This document shows, one piece after another, positions 1 through 5,734 of a stretch of DNA of 6,078 nt (position 1 is its first letter; each line of letters starts with the position of its first letter). The position numbers and the translations under genes are program-made. The stretch is from contig DVOT01000215.1 of assembly GCA_018713425.1 (NCBI GenBank), positions 1 through 6,078 of the forward strand, read 5' to 3'. The notes under the pieces were generated by a model, which saw only the letters and a list, made by a program, of their open reading frames with translations, was not told where the DNA came from and did not search any database. This stretch comes from Alectryocaccomicrobium faecavium (GTDB lineage: Bacteria > Bacillota > Clostridia > Christensenellales > Aristaeellaceae).

Positions 1-230
1 ATGGTCTTTTCGGCATCGCCATGTTCCAATCCGTCGCGCACGCAGTGCTGGATATGCCCTTCCAGCACCACCTGCCCCACCCGGTTCAGCGCGGATTTGG
101 CCGCGTTGATCTGGGAAAGAATGTCCTCGCAGGGTACGTCTTCGTCCACCATGCGGTCGATGGCCTGCACCTGGCCGATGATCTTTTTCAAGCGGCGGTG
201 CAAATTCGCCGCATCCATACATTGCTTCAT
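1..230 (-). CDS. csoR: CsoR-family metal-sensing transcriptional repressor (partial, C-terminal end beyond window)
   Basis: The reverse strand reads an open frame from ATG at 230 to the window edge, 76 codons without a stop. It matches the DUF156/CsoR-RcnR-FrmR family: an N-terminal helix with HRRLKKIIGQVQAI (residues 11-24), then PCEDILSQI with Cys34, then LEGHIQHCV with His59 and Cys63. The C / H-x3-C arrangement is the Cu(I) ligand set of true CsoR proteins; FrmR lacks the last Cys and RcnR has His in its place, so copper is the likeliest ligand, by inference. Family members are all-helical tetramers that release operator DNA on metal binding. An AAAGGAG motif (plus-strand 243-249) lies 12 bases before ATG 230; a second in-frame ATG at 218 is less likely. 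The family is usually 85-100 residues, so only the last 10-25 are missing. Its usual partners, copZ or copA, could lie beyond the left edge and are not visible. Confidence 0.9.
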   Translation of the reverse strand, partial: MKQCMDAANLHRRLKKIIGQVQAIDRMVDEDVPCEDILSQINAAKSALNRVGQVVLEGHIQHCVRDGLEHGDAEKT

Positions 231-261
231 AAAATTCGCGCGCTCCTTTCGCCGCAACAAT

Positions 262-290
262 AATTTAGCACAATTGCGTCAATTTGTCAA
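262..290 (-). promoter_or_regulatory. Sigma-A-type promoter of csoR
   Basis: On the minus strand a perfect TTGACA (plus-strand 285-290) is followed after exactly 17 bases by TAAATT (262-267, four of six matches to TATAAT). Transcription would begin near 255, giving a leader of about 25 bases that contains the AAAGGAG ribosome binding site. It lies back-to-back with the rightward promoter at 331-359, about 40 bases away. Confidence 0.7.
272..284. promoter_or_regulatory. Candidate operator: AATTG-N3-CAATT inverted repeat in the csoR promoter spacer
   Basis: A perfect 5-bp inverted repeat (AATTG, ACG, CAATT read on the minus strand) sits wholly between the -35 and -10 boxes of the csoR promoter. 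A repressor bound here would block RNA polymerase, which would fit autoregulation by CsoR. The site is AT-rich and short, unlike the GC-rich pseudo-palindromes described for many CsoR proteins, so it may be chance or the site of another regulator. Confidence 0.25.
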
Positions 291-321
291 CTCCTCCCAC
301 GATTTCATCCGCAAGCCGCGC

Positions 322-360
322 CAAAAGGCATTGACGGTTTTCCCCAGGCCTGTTATACTA
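322..360 (+). repeat. Promoter module, copy 1 (second copy at 2503-2541)
   Basis: CAAAAGGCATTGAC (322-335) and GTTATACTA (352-360) recur exactly at 2503-2516 and 2533-2541, with the same 30-base offset between the two blocks, while the sequence between them differs. The copies are the -35 and -10 regions of the GH31 and riboswitch promoters. The shared CAAAAGGCA just before the -35 is not explained by the sigma-A consensus alone. Confidence 0.7.
331..359 (+). promoter_or_regulatory. Sigma-A-type promoter for the GH31 gene
   Basis: TTGACG (331-336), a 17-base spacer and TATACT (354-359) form a near-consensus promoter. TG at 351-352 gives an extended -10 element (TGT-TATACT). Transcription should start near 366, leaving an untranslated leader of about 120 bases before the glycosidase. 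I see no recognised riboswitch or convincing hairpin in that leader (366-485), only weak GCGC/GCGC pairing. The sequence CAAAAGGCATTGAC covering the -35 region recurs in the riboswitch promoter at 2503-2516. Confidence 0.8.
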
Positions 361-485
361 AAAACGGCTCCGCCAAGACGCGCGAAAGAAGGGGCCCTAA
401 ACGTTTTTGCGCTGAAAGCCTCATAACAATAAGCCTTCATAAGCAACCCCATTCCAGCCAACCTGCGAAAAGGACGGTGCAAGCG

Positions 486-2489
486 ATGTTTCAGTCCACC
501 GGCCGCCGCCTGATTTGGCGGCGCGACGCACAGACCCTATGGATCGAACCCTGGGGCGAAAACAGCCTGCGCGTGCGCGCGACTGCCGAAGCCGCCATGC
601 CCGAAATGGATTGGGCGCTGTTGCCCGCGCCGGAAGCCGAAGTGGAAATCGCCATTGGCGATGGACAGGCTTCCATCGTTTGCGGCAAGCTCCGCGCCGC
701 CGTTTCCGCCAGCGGCAAAATCCGCTTCTTCAACCAGCGCGGCGAACTGCTGCTGGAAGAATTCGTGCGCGATATGAGCCAGCCCGAATTTTCCAGCCAC
801 ATGCGCATCGCCGCCCGCGAATTGAAAGGGCACATCGGCGGCCTATACGCCGCCACGCAGCGCTTTGAATCCGACCCGGAGGAAAAGCTCTTTGGCATGG
901 GCCAATACCAGCAGGGGATTTTCAACCTGAAGGGCGCAACGCTGGAGCTAATGCAGCGCAACGCGCAATGCTCCGTGCCCTTTGTGCTCTCCAGCAAGGG
1001 CTATGGCCTGCTGTGGCACAATCCCGCCGTGGGCACGGCGACCTTTGGCACCAACATGACGGTGTGGCAGGCGGAATACACCCGCCTGATCGATTACTGG
1101 ATCACGGCGGACGACGCGCCCGCGCCCATCGTGGAGCGCTATGTGCGCGCGACCGGCCTGCCGCCCATGATGCCCGAAAGCGCCATGGGATTTTGGCAGA
1201 GCAAGCTGCGCTACCGCACGCAGGAAGAGCTGCTCGGCGTGGCGCGCGAGTACCGCCGCCGCGGCCTGCCGCTCAGCGTCATCGTGATCGACTTTTACCA
1301 CTGGACCAAGTTTGGCGACTGGAAATTCGACCCGGCGTACTGGCCCGATCCCGTGGGCATGGTGCGCGAACTGCGGGATATGGGCGTGGAGGCGGCCGTT
1401 TCCGTATGGCCGAGCGTAGAACTGAGCAGCGAAAATTTTGCCGAAATGCTCGATCGGGGCTATCTGGTGCAGGTGGACACGGGCGTGCGCCTCTCCATGC
1501 GCTCCGCGGACTGGACAATCTTCTTCGACGCCACCAACCCGCAGGCGCGCCAATACGTGTGGGAAAAGTGCAAAAAGAGCTATTACGACGCGGGCATCCG
1601 CTACCTGTGGCTGGACGCCGCCGAGCCGCAATACCCTTCCTGGCTGAATTACGGCGCACAATCCTACCGCTATCAACTGGGGCCGCATCCGGTGGTGGGC
1701 AACCTGTATCCACAATTGTTCGCCAAGGGCATGTACGACGGACTGCGCGCGGCGGGCGAAACGCAGGTGCTTTCGCTGGTGCGCTGCGCCTGGGCGGGCA
1801 GCCAGCGCTATGGCGCGCTGGTGTGGAGCGGCGATATTCATTGTAGCTTTAAAAGCATGCGCTGGCAAATTGTGGCGGGCCTGCAGATGGGCCTGGCCGG
1901 CATCGGCTGGTGGACCACGGACACCGGCGGCTTCGATTGGGGCAACATTTACGACGAGGGTTTCCGGGAGCTGATGGTGCGCTGGTTCGAATGGAGCGCG
2001 TTCAGCCCCGTGCTGCGCATGCACGGCGACCGCCAGCCTCACCCGCTGGACGGCGAATCCGGCCTCACCGCCTCCTGCGGCGCGGACAACGAGGTGTGGA
2101 GCTTTGGCGAGGAAAACTACCCCATTTTCGTGCGCTACCTGCGCCTGCGCGAGGCCATGCGCCCCTATATCCGCGGCCTGATGCGGCAATTCCACGAGCG
2201 GGGCACGCCCATCATGCGCCCGCTGTTCTACCACTACCCGGAGGATGCCGAAGCCTGGAACATCGCGGATAGCTATCTCTTCGGCCAGGATGTGCTGGTC
2301 GCGCCCATCCTGGAAGCGGGAGCCGTGCGCCGCCGGGTCTATCTGCCCCGCGGCAGCCGCTGGCTCGAGTGCGCCACGGGCCTTTGGCACGAGGGCGGGC
2401 AATGGGTGGAAAGCCCCGCGCCGCTGGATACCATCCCCCTGTTCCGCCGCGACGGCGTTTTCGTGCCGGGGCTGTCTGGCGAGCGCTGA
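486..2489 (+). CDS. Glycoside hydrolase family 31 protein (alpha-xylosidase/alpha-glucosidase type)
   Basis: The 667-residue product has the full GH31 layout: N-terminal beta-sandwich (about 1-215), (beta/alpha)8 barrel (about 220-560), then C-terminal beta domains. IDFYHW (268-273, Asp269) fits a substrate-pocket strand. WLDAAEP holds the predicted nucleophile Asp377; WSGDI holds the predicted acid/base Asp450, preceded by AGSQRYG. WTTDTGGF (476-483) and RMHG (511-514) are further family motifs. GH31 enzymes are retaining exo-hydrolases that release alpha-linked glucose or xylose; the motif forms recall the YicI/XylS alpha-xylosidase branch, but the substrate cannot be fixed from sequence. 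No signal peptide is present, so it probably acts in the cytoplasm on imported oligosaccharides. ATG 486 is preferred because AAAAGGA (468-474) is 11 bases upstream; an in-frame GTG at 477 is too close to it. No transporter or other glycosidase adjoins it, and it has its own promoter. Confidence 0.95.
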   Translation: MFQSTGRRLIWRRDAQTLWIEPWGENSLRVRATAEAAMPEMDWALLPAPEAEVEIAIGDGQASIVCGKLRAAVSASGKIRFFNQRGELLLEEFVRDMSQPEFSSHMRIAARELKGHIGGLYAATQRFESDPEEKLFGMGQYQQGIFNLKGATLELMQRNAQCSVPFVLSSKGYGLLWHNPAVGTATFGTNMTVWQAEYTRLIDYWITADDAPAPIVERYVRATGLPPMMPESAMGFWQSKLRYRTQEELLGVAREYRRRGLPLSVIVIDFYHWTKFGDWKFDPAYWPDPVGMVRELRDMGVEAAVSVWPSVELSSENFAEMLDRGYLVQVDTGVRLSMRSADWTIFFDATNPQARQYVWEKCKKSYYDAGIRYLWLDAAEPQYPSWLNYGAQSYRYQLGPHPVVGNLYPQLFAKGMYDGLRAAGETQVLSLVRCAWAGSQRYGALVWSGDIHCSFKSMRWQIVAGLQMGLAGIGWWTTDTGGFDWGNIYDEGFRELMVRWFEWSAFSPVLRMHGDRQPHPLDGESGLTASCGADNEVWSFGEENYPIFVRYLRLREAMRPYIRGLMRQFHERGTPIMRPLFYHYPEDAEAWNIADSYLFGQDVLVAPILEAGAVRRRVYLPRGSRWLECATGLWHEGGQWVESPAPLDTIPLFRRDGVFVPGLSGER

Positions 2490-2502
2490 GAAAATCCCCG
2501 CG

Positions 2503-2541
2503 CAAAAGGCATTGACAAATCCCCGCCCTGCCGTTATACTA
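2503..2541 (+). repeat. Promoter module, copy 2 (first copy at 322-360)
   Basis: This is the second copy of the module, upstream of the cobalamin riboswitch. The 14-base and 9-base identical blocks sit at the same spacing as in copy 1. It may be a lineage-wide extended promoter form, or a binding site for a shared regulator. Confidence 0.7.
2512..2540 (+). promoter_or_regulatory. Sigma-A-type promoter of the riboswitch-btuFCD operon
   Basis: A perfect TTGACA (2512-2517), 17-base spacer and TATACT (2535-2540) begin only 22 bases after the GH31 stop codon. Transcription should start near 2547, just before the riboswitch aptamer, as expected for a leader-controlled operon. I see no terminator between the GH31 stop and this promoter, so some read-through from upstream is possible, but it would also pass through the riboswitch. 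Confidence 0.85.
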
Positions 2542-2560
2542 TATAGCAACATCATCTGCG

Positions 2561-2767
2561 CCTTGGTGCGCGCGCGGCTTGCCGCGCGCCTGAAAAGGGA
2601 AGCGGGTGCAAATCCCGCGCAGGACCGCTACTGTGATGGCTTCGGGCGTTGCCCGATCGTTCCGCCGCGTGCCACTGATTTTTTGGGAAGGGCGCGGAGC
2701 CATATGCCTCAGCCAGGAGACCTGCCAAGCGCGCGTTGGAACATCCCTCGGCATCAGGGGCATTCCA
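2561..2767 (+). promoter_or_regulatory. Cobalamin (B12) riboswitch, Cbl-I-like
   Basis: The conserved blocks occur in order: AAAAGGGAAGC-GGGTGCAAATCCC (about 2593-2616), GACCGCTACTGTGATGG (2623-2639), GCCACTG (2671-2677), GGGAAGG (2685-2691) and the B12 box AGCCAGGAGACCTGCC (2711-2726). CTTGG (2562-2566) pairs with CCAAG (2725-2729) as P1. A perfect 9-bp stem with a TT turn (2570-2578 with 2581-2589) matches P2. P5 is GCGGG/CCCGC (2602-2606/2614-2618) with loop TGCAAAT. Downstream, TGGAA/TTCCA and CCCT/AGGG (2737-2767) make a hairpin whose loop CGGCATC could pair with L5, as the L5-L13 kissing contact does in this class. The CCACTG...GGGAAGG junction is typical of Cbl-I RNAs, which generally favour adenosylcobalamin. 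The genes directly downstream encode a B12 importer, as expected for repression by high cobalamin. Confidence 0.95.
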
Positions 2768-2806
2768 GATCCGCGCGCCCACAGCGCGCGCCGGTGTGTT
2801 TCTGTT

Positions 2807-2843
2807 GCCCGCGTCCATGGCAAAATGGCGCGGGCTTTGTGTT
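2807..2843 (+). terminator. Intrinsic terminator-like hairpin in the riboswitch expression platform
   Basis: GCCCGCG (2807-2813) and CCAT (2815-2818) pair with ATGG (2825-2828) and CGCGGGC (2829-2835), giving 11 base pairs with one bulged T and a six-base loop. The tail TTTGTGTT (2836-2843) is U-rich but not a pure U run. Its place, between the aptamer and the first gene, is where a cobalamin-dependent transcription terminator would be expected. The exact antiterminator partner is not clear. Confidence 0.6.
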
Positions 2844-2899
2844 GCCGCGGGTTTCTATCGCCATCTCGGGCCGCGCGCCCGGTGGGAATACGCGGCAAC
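2841..2899 (+). promoter_or_regulatory. Hairpin just upstream of the btuF ribosome binding site
   Basis: GTTGCCGCG (2841-2849) is perfectly complementary to CGCGGCAAC (2891-2899), with an inner hairpin CGGGC/GCCCG (2867-2871/2877-2881). The right arm can alternatively pair locally, GCGGC (2892-2896) with GCCGC (2900-2904), so two structures exclude each other right before AAGGAGG at 2907. Its 5' arm also overlaps the U-rich tail of the terminator-like hairpin. It may tune translation or serve as part of the expression platform; that role is inferred. Confidence 0.4.
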
Positions 2900-2906
2900 G
2901 CCGCAC

Positions 2907-2913
2907 AAGGAGG
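2907..2913 (+). promoter_or_regulatory. Ribosome binding site of btuF
   Basis: AAGGAGG lies 9 bases before ATG 2923, a near-ideal site that fixes the start. The open frame extends far upstream through the riboswitch, so this site is what separates the real gene from the longer reading frame. Confidence 0.85.
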
Positions 2914-2922
2914 TCTCCATTC

Positions 2923-3822
2923 ATGAAAAAATTGTTGGCCCTTTTGCTGATTCTATCGCTCGCGCTCTCCGGCGCGGCGCTGGCCGAAACCACCTATCCG
3001 TTCGCCACGGAAGATATGAACGGCAACGCCGTCACCATTGAAGAGCAACCGGACGCAGTGGTCTCCCTCACGCCGAGCAACACGGAAATCCTCTACGCGC
3101 TGGGCGCGGGCGATTTGGTGAAGGGCGTGGATTCCTATTCCAATTATCCCGCGGAAGCGCTGGAAAACGCCACGGTGGTGGGCGCTTACGCGGATACGGA
3201 CATCGAAGCCGTGCTCGCGCTGGAACCGGACGTGGTGTTCGCCGGCACCGGCACCTTGCAGGAAGAATCCCGCGCGCAGCTCGCGGAAGCGGGCGTGGTG
3301 GTGGTGGAAACCGAAGCCGTGGACTATGCCGGCATTCCCACCAGCATCCAGCGGATCGCGGATATCCTGAACATCGACGCGCAACCCCTGCTCACCGAAA
3401 TGCGCAATAAGGAAGCCGCGCTGCTGGAAACCGCCGCCGAGGCGGGCTCCTGCACCGTGTATTTCGCCCTTTCCTTTGGCGAATACGGCGAATGGAGCGC
3501 GGGCCCGGGCACCTTTATCGACACCATGATCACCATGGCGGGCGGCGTGAACATCATGGACGACCCGGCGCTTCCCTGGCCGAATCCTTCCCTGGAAAGC
3601 ATCCTGGAAGCCGACCCGGATGTGATTCTGGTTTCCGGCGGCGCTGAAATGGCCCAGCTCTTCCTGGAAGGCGAGGCCTATCAGGATCTGAGCGCCGTGC
3701 AAAACGGGCATGTGTATGGCGTGGACGCCGATATGTCCAACCGTCCCGGCCCGCGCATCGTGGATTCGCTGGGCGAATTCGTGACCGCGATCAACGACGC
3801 GTTGGCGGCGGAAGAAGCATAA
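2923..3822 (+). CDS. btuF: Cobalamin ABC transporter substrate-binding protein BtuF
   Basis: This 299-residue secreted protein should bind cobalamin or other corrinoids outside the membrane and deliver them to BtuC-BtuD. A signal peptide (KK at 2-3, leucine-rich core 4-15, cleavage predicted after ALA at 21) precedes one class III periplasmic-binding fold. BtuF-like features are LTPSNTE (49-55), VDSYSNYP (69-76), LPWP (217-220), VILVSGG (234-240) and RPGPRI (274-279); these match E. coli BtuF blocks such as SYSDYP, VPWP and ASPRI. Glu95 and Glu225 align with the lobe glutamates that form salt bridges to the permease. The riboswitch and the btuCD genes behind it make cobalamin far likelier than haem or siderophore as ligand. 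Oddly, there is no lipobox cysteine (the sole Cys is 177), although such proteins are usually lipoproteins in monoderm Bacillota. Confidence 0.93.
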   Translation: MKKLLALLLILSLALSGAALAETTYPFATEDMNGNAVTIEEQPDAVVSLTPSNTEILYALGAGDLVKGVDSYSNYPAEALENATVVGAYADTDIEAVLALEPDVVFAGTGTLQEESRAQLAEAGVVVVETEAVDYAGIPTSIQRIADILNIDAQPLLTEMRNKEAALLETAAEAGSCTVYFALSFGEYGEWSAGPGTFIDTMITMAGGVNIMDDPALPWPNPSLESILEADPDVILVSGGAEMAQLFLEGEAYQDLSAVQNGHVYGVDADMSNRPGPRIVDSLGEFVTAINDALAAEEA

Positions 3823-3828
3823 TTTCTT

Positions 3829-3862
3829 GCGGCCGCGCGGAACCCATTCTCCGCGCGGCCGC
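3829..3862 (+). repeat. Perfect 13-bp inverted repeat between btuF and btuC
   Basis: The arms 3829-3841 (GCGGCCGCGCGGA) and 3850-3862 are exact reverse complements around an 8-base loop, and T-A and T-G pairs can extend the stem. No T-run follows on either strand, so it is not a typical intrinsic terminator. It starts 6 bases after the btuF stop and ends 26 bases before the btuC start. A plausible role is to protect the btuF mRNA 3' end or to give partial termination, so that BtuF outnumbers BtuCD. Confidence 0.85.
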
Positions 3863-3888
3863 GATTGCCATTTCGGGGAGTTGTGAGT

Positions 3889-4950
3889 GTGCAAAAGAGC
3901 TATCGTTTTGCGGGAAAGCAATCCGCCGCGCTGTTCCTTTTCCTGGCCGTGCTTTCGCTGGCGCTGCTATTTGTGCTGTGCATGTTCGGCAGCGCGCATC
4001 TGAGCATCGAAGAAGTGCTGCGCGGCGCGCTATACCGCTATTTTGCCATAGGCGAAAAATCGGGCAACGACGGCGCGATTGTGAATCTGCGCCTGATGCG
4101 CACGCTGATGGCCTACATCACCGGCGCGGCGCTCTCCGCCTCCGGCGCGTGCATGCAAGCGGTGTTCGGCAACCCCATGGCCGAGCCGCACGTATTGGGC
4201 GTTTCCTCCGGCGCGGCGCTGGGCGCGGCCATTGCCACGGTGCTGGGGCTGGAAACTTCCGGCCTGGGCATCAGCGCGCTGAGCCTGTGCGCCTTTGGCG
4301 GGGCGATCCTCGCCGCGGCGGCGGTGCTCGCGCTCTCCCGCATCGATGGCCGCACGGGCACCGCTTCCCTGCTGCTGGCGGGCATCGCCATGGGCGCGTT
4401 CCTCTCCGCCCTGCTCTCGGGCCTGCTGGCCCTCAACCGGGAAAAGGCGGATTCCGTGTATCTGTGGACGATGGGCAGCTTTGCCACGGCCACCTGGGGC
4501 AAAATTCGCCTGGCCGCGCCCGTCACGGCGCTGGGCTGCTTGACCGCCACGCTCTACGCCCGCGATTTGAATGTGATGCTCGCCGGCGAAACCGACGCGC
4601 GCACGCTGGGGCTCGACGTGCGGCGCACGCGCGCGTTGGCGCTGCTGCTTTCCACGCTGATGACCGCCGTCGTGGTGTCCATGACCGGCGTGATCGGCTT
4701 TGTGGGCTTGATGGTGCCGCACGTGGCGCGGCTATTGGTGGGCCCGGATCATCGCCGCCTGTTGCCCGCGTGTGTGCTGATGGGCGGCATCTATCTCATG
4801 TGCATGGACACGCTGGCCCGCTCGCTGTTTTCCAGCGAAATCCCCGTGGGCGTGCTTACCTCACTGGTGGGCGGGCCATTCTTCCTGTTCATGCTGCGCA
4901 AATCGCGCGGCGCGCGGCCCCGGCGCGGAAGGAGGCGGGCCAAAGCATGA
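3889..4950 (+). CDS. btuC: Cobalamin ABC transporter permease BtuC (FecCD family)
   Basis: The 353-residue product is a polytopic membrane protein of the FecCD/BtuC type, about ten transmembrane helices, which dimerises to form the corrinoid channel. Family landmarks are RLMRTLMAYITGAALSASGA (68-87), the GNPMAEPHVLGVSSGAALGA block (94-113) and GFVGLMVPHVARLLVGPDHR (270-289), the last covering the loop that couples to the ATPase. EIPVGVLTSLVGGPFF (317-332) is the usual C-terminal segment. The tail after 338 is very basic (RGARPRRGRRRAKA) and should lie in the cytoplasm. GTG 3889 is chosen because GGGGAG (3875-3880) lies 8 bases upstream; the longer frame from TTG 3865 or GTG 3883 would start before or on top of that site. 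The stop overlaps the btuD start. FecCD proteins also carry iron siderophores and haem; cobalamin is inferred from the riboswitch and BtuF. Confidence 0.93.
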   Translation: MQKSYRFAGKQSAALFLFLAVLSLALLFVLCMFGSAHLSIEEVLRGALYRYFAIGEKSGNDGAIVNLRLMRTLMAYITGAALSASGACMQAVFGNPMAEPHVLGVSSGAALGAAIATVLGLETSGLGISALSLCAFGGAILAAAAVLALSRIDGRTGTASLLLAGIAMGAFLSALLSGLLALNREKADSVYLWTMGSFATATWGKIRLAAPVTALGCLTATLYARDLNVMLAGETDARTLGLDVRRTRALALLLSTLMTAVVVSMTGVIGFVGLMVPHVARLLVGPDHRRLLPACVLMGGIYLMCMDTLARSLFSSEIPVGVLTSLVGGPFFLFMLRKSRGARPRRGRRRAKA

Positions 4951-5717
4951 TTGAAATCCGCAACGTTTCGTTTGGCTACAGCGAAGACGCCCCTGTGCTC
5001 AAAGGGGTTTCGGCCCAATTTTTGCCCGGCCGCGTGACGGGCGTCATCGGCCCAAACGGCTCGGGCAAAACCACGCTCTTCCGCCTGATCGCCGGGCTGG
5101 AAACGCCCGACGCGGGCGAAATCACCCTGGATGGCGAGCCCGTGCGCGCCCTTTCCCCCAAGGCCCTGGCCCGGCGGCTGGCCGTGGTGCCCCAAAGCGC
5201 GCGCACGGATTTTGATTTCACCGTGCGCGACATCGTGATGATGGGCCGCCACGCGCACATCGGCCGCTTTCAGCGCCCCAGCGCGCGCGACATCGCCGCT
5301 GCCGAACAGGCCATGCGCGAAACCGGCGTCTCCGCCTTTGCCGAGAAATTCGTCACCGGCCTGAGCGGCGGCGAATGGCAGCGCGTGCTCATCGCGCGCG
5401 CGCTGTGCCAGGAGGCCGGAACGCTATTGTTGGACGAGCCGGTTTCCAACCTCGATCTCCAGTACCAGCTATCCACGCTGCGGCAAATGCGCGCGCTCGC
5501 GCGGGAGAAAAACGCCTGCGTGGTGTGCGTCCTGCACACGCTCAACCTCGCCGCCCACTATTGCGACGACATCCTCCTGCTCTGGCGCGGCGAAGTGTAC
5601 AAAAGCGGCGCGCCGGCAGACGTGATCACCCCCGCCACGCTGCGGGAAGTGTACGGCGTGGAGGCCGTCGCCTGCCCGCTCCCCGGCGGCCAAACCGAAG
5701 TGGTGCCGGTGTATTGA
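4947..5717 (+). CDS. btuD: Cobalamin ABC transporter ATP-binding protein BtuD
   Basis: This 256-residue cytoplasmic ATPase powers the importer. All nucleotide-binding elements are present: Walker A GPNGSGKT (35-42), Q-loop Gln83 in VVPQS, ABC signature LSGGE (139-143), Walker B LLLDEP (160-165, Glu164 catalytic), D-loop SNLD (167-170) and switch His197. It resembles the FecE/BtuD/FhuC group, including FTVRDIVMMGR (91-101). The ATG sits inside an ATGA overlap with the btuC stop, with AAGGAGG (4929-4935) 11 bases upstream, so translation of the two is probably coupled. An open frame in this register extends back to 3978 inside btuC, but it is a shadow there. No cobalamin salvage gene (such as cobS, cobU or an adenosyltransferase) follows before the convergent gene, so in this window the operon is transport only. 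Confidence 0.94.
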   Translation: MIEIRNVSFGYSEDAPVLKGVSAQFLPGRVTGVIGPNGSGKTTLFRLIAGLETPDAGEITLDGEPVRALSPKALARRLAVVPQSARTDFDFTVRDIVMMGRHAHIGRFQRPSARDIAAAEQAMRETGVSAFAEKFVTGLSGGEWQRVLIARALCQEAGTLLLDEPVSNLDLQYQLSTLRQMRALAREKNACVVCVLHTLNLAAHYCDDILLLWRGEVYKSGAPADVITPATLREVYGVEAVACPLPGGQTEVVPVY

Positions 5718-5734
5718 CGCCGCGCACCGGCAGC

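Noticed and set aside
279..482. Small minus-strand open frame in the csoR-GH31 gap
   Set aside because: It runs across both divergent promoters, has no ribosome binding site, and its product matches nothing I recognise.
948..2555. Long minus-strand open frame (535 codons) opposite the GH31 gene
   Set aside because: It is the antisense shadow of a GC-rich gene; the translation is rich in His, Ala, Arg and Gly without any motif, while the plus strand has complete GH31 motifs.
2772..2790. CGCGCGC/GCGCGCG hairpin (7 bp, loop CCACA) as an intrinsic terminator
   Set aside because: The following CCGGTGTGTTTCTG lacks a U-run directly after the stem; the hairpin at 2807-2835 is longer and better placed. 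It may still take part in switching.
2569..2878. Repeated GCGCGC blocks as a tandem repeat or CRISPR-like array
   Set aside because: The blocks are short, irregularly spaced and lie in arms of RNA stems; there are no repeat-spacer units.
2245..2922. Upstream extension of the btuF reading frame through the GH31 end and the riboswitch
   Set aside because: The AAGGAGG site, the signal peptide and family alignment all place the start at 2923, and the extension crosses the aptamer.
2953..3921. Minus-strand open frame of 322 codons across btuF
   Set aside because: Antisense shadow with low-complexity His/Arg/Gly composition and no ribosome binding site or family motif.
3978..4946. Upstream extension of the btuD frame inside btuC
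   Set aside because: The residues before 4947 are the out-of-frame reading of the btuC permease; the ATPase fold begins at the ATG in the ATGA overlap.
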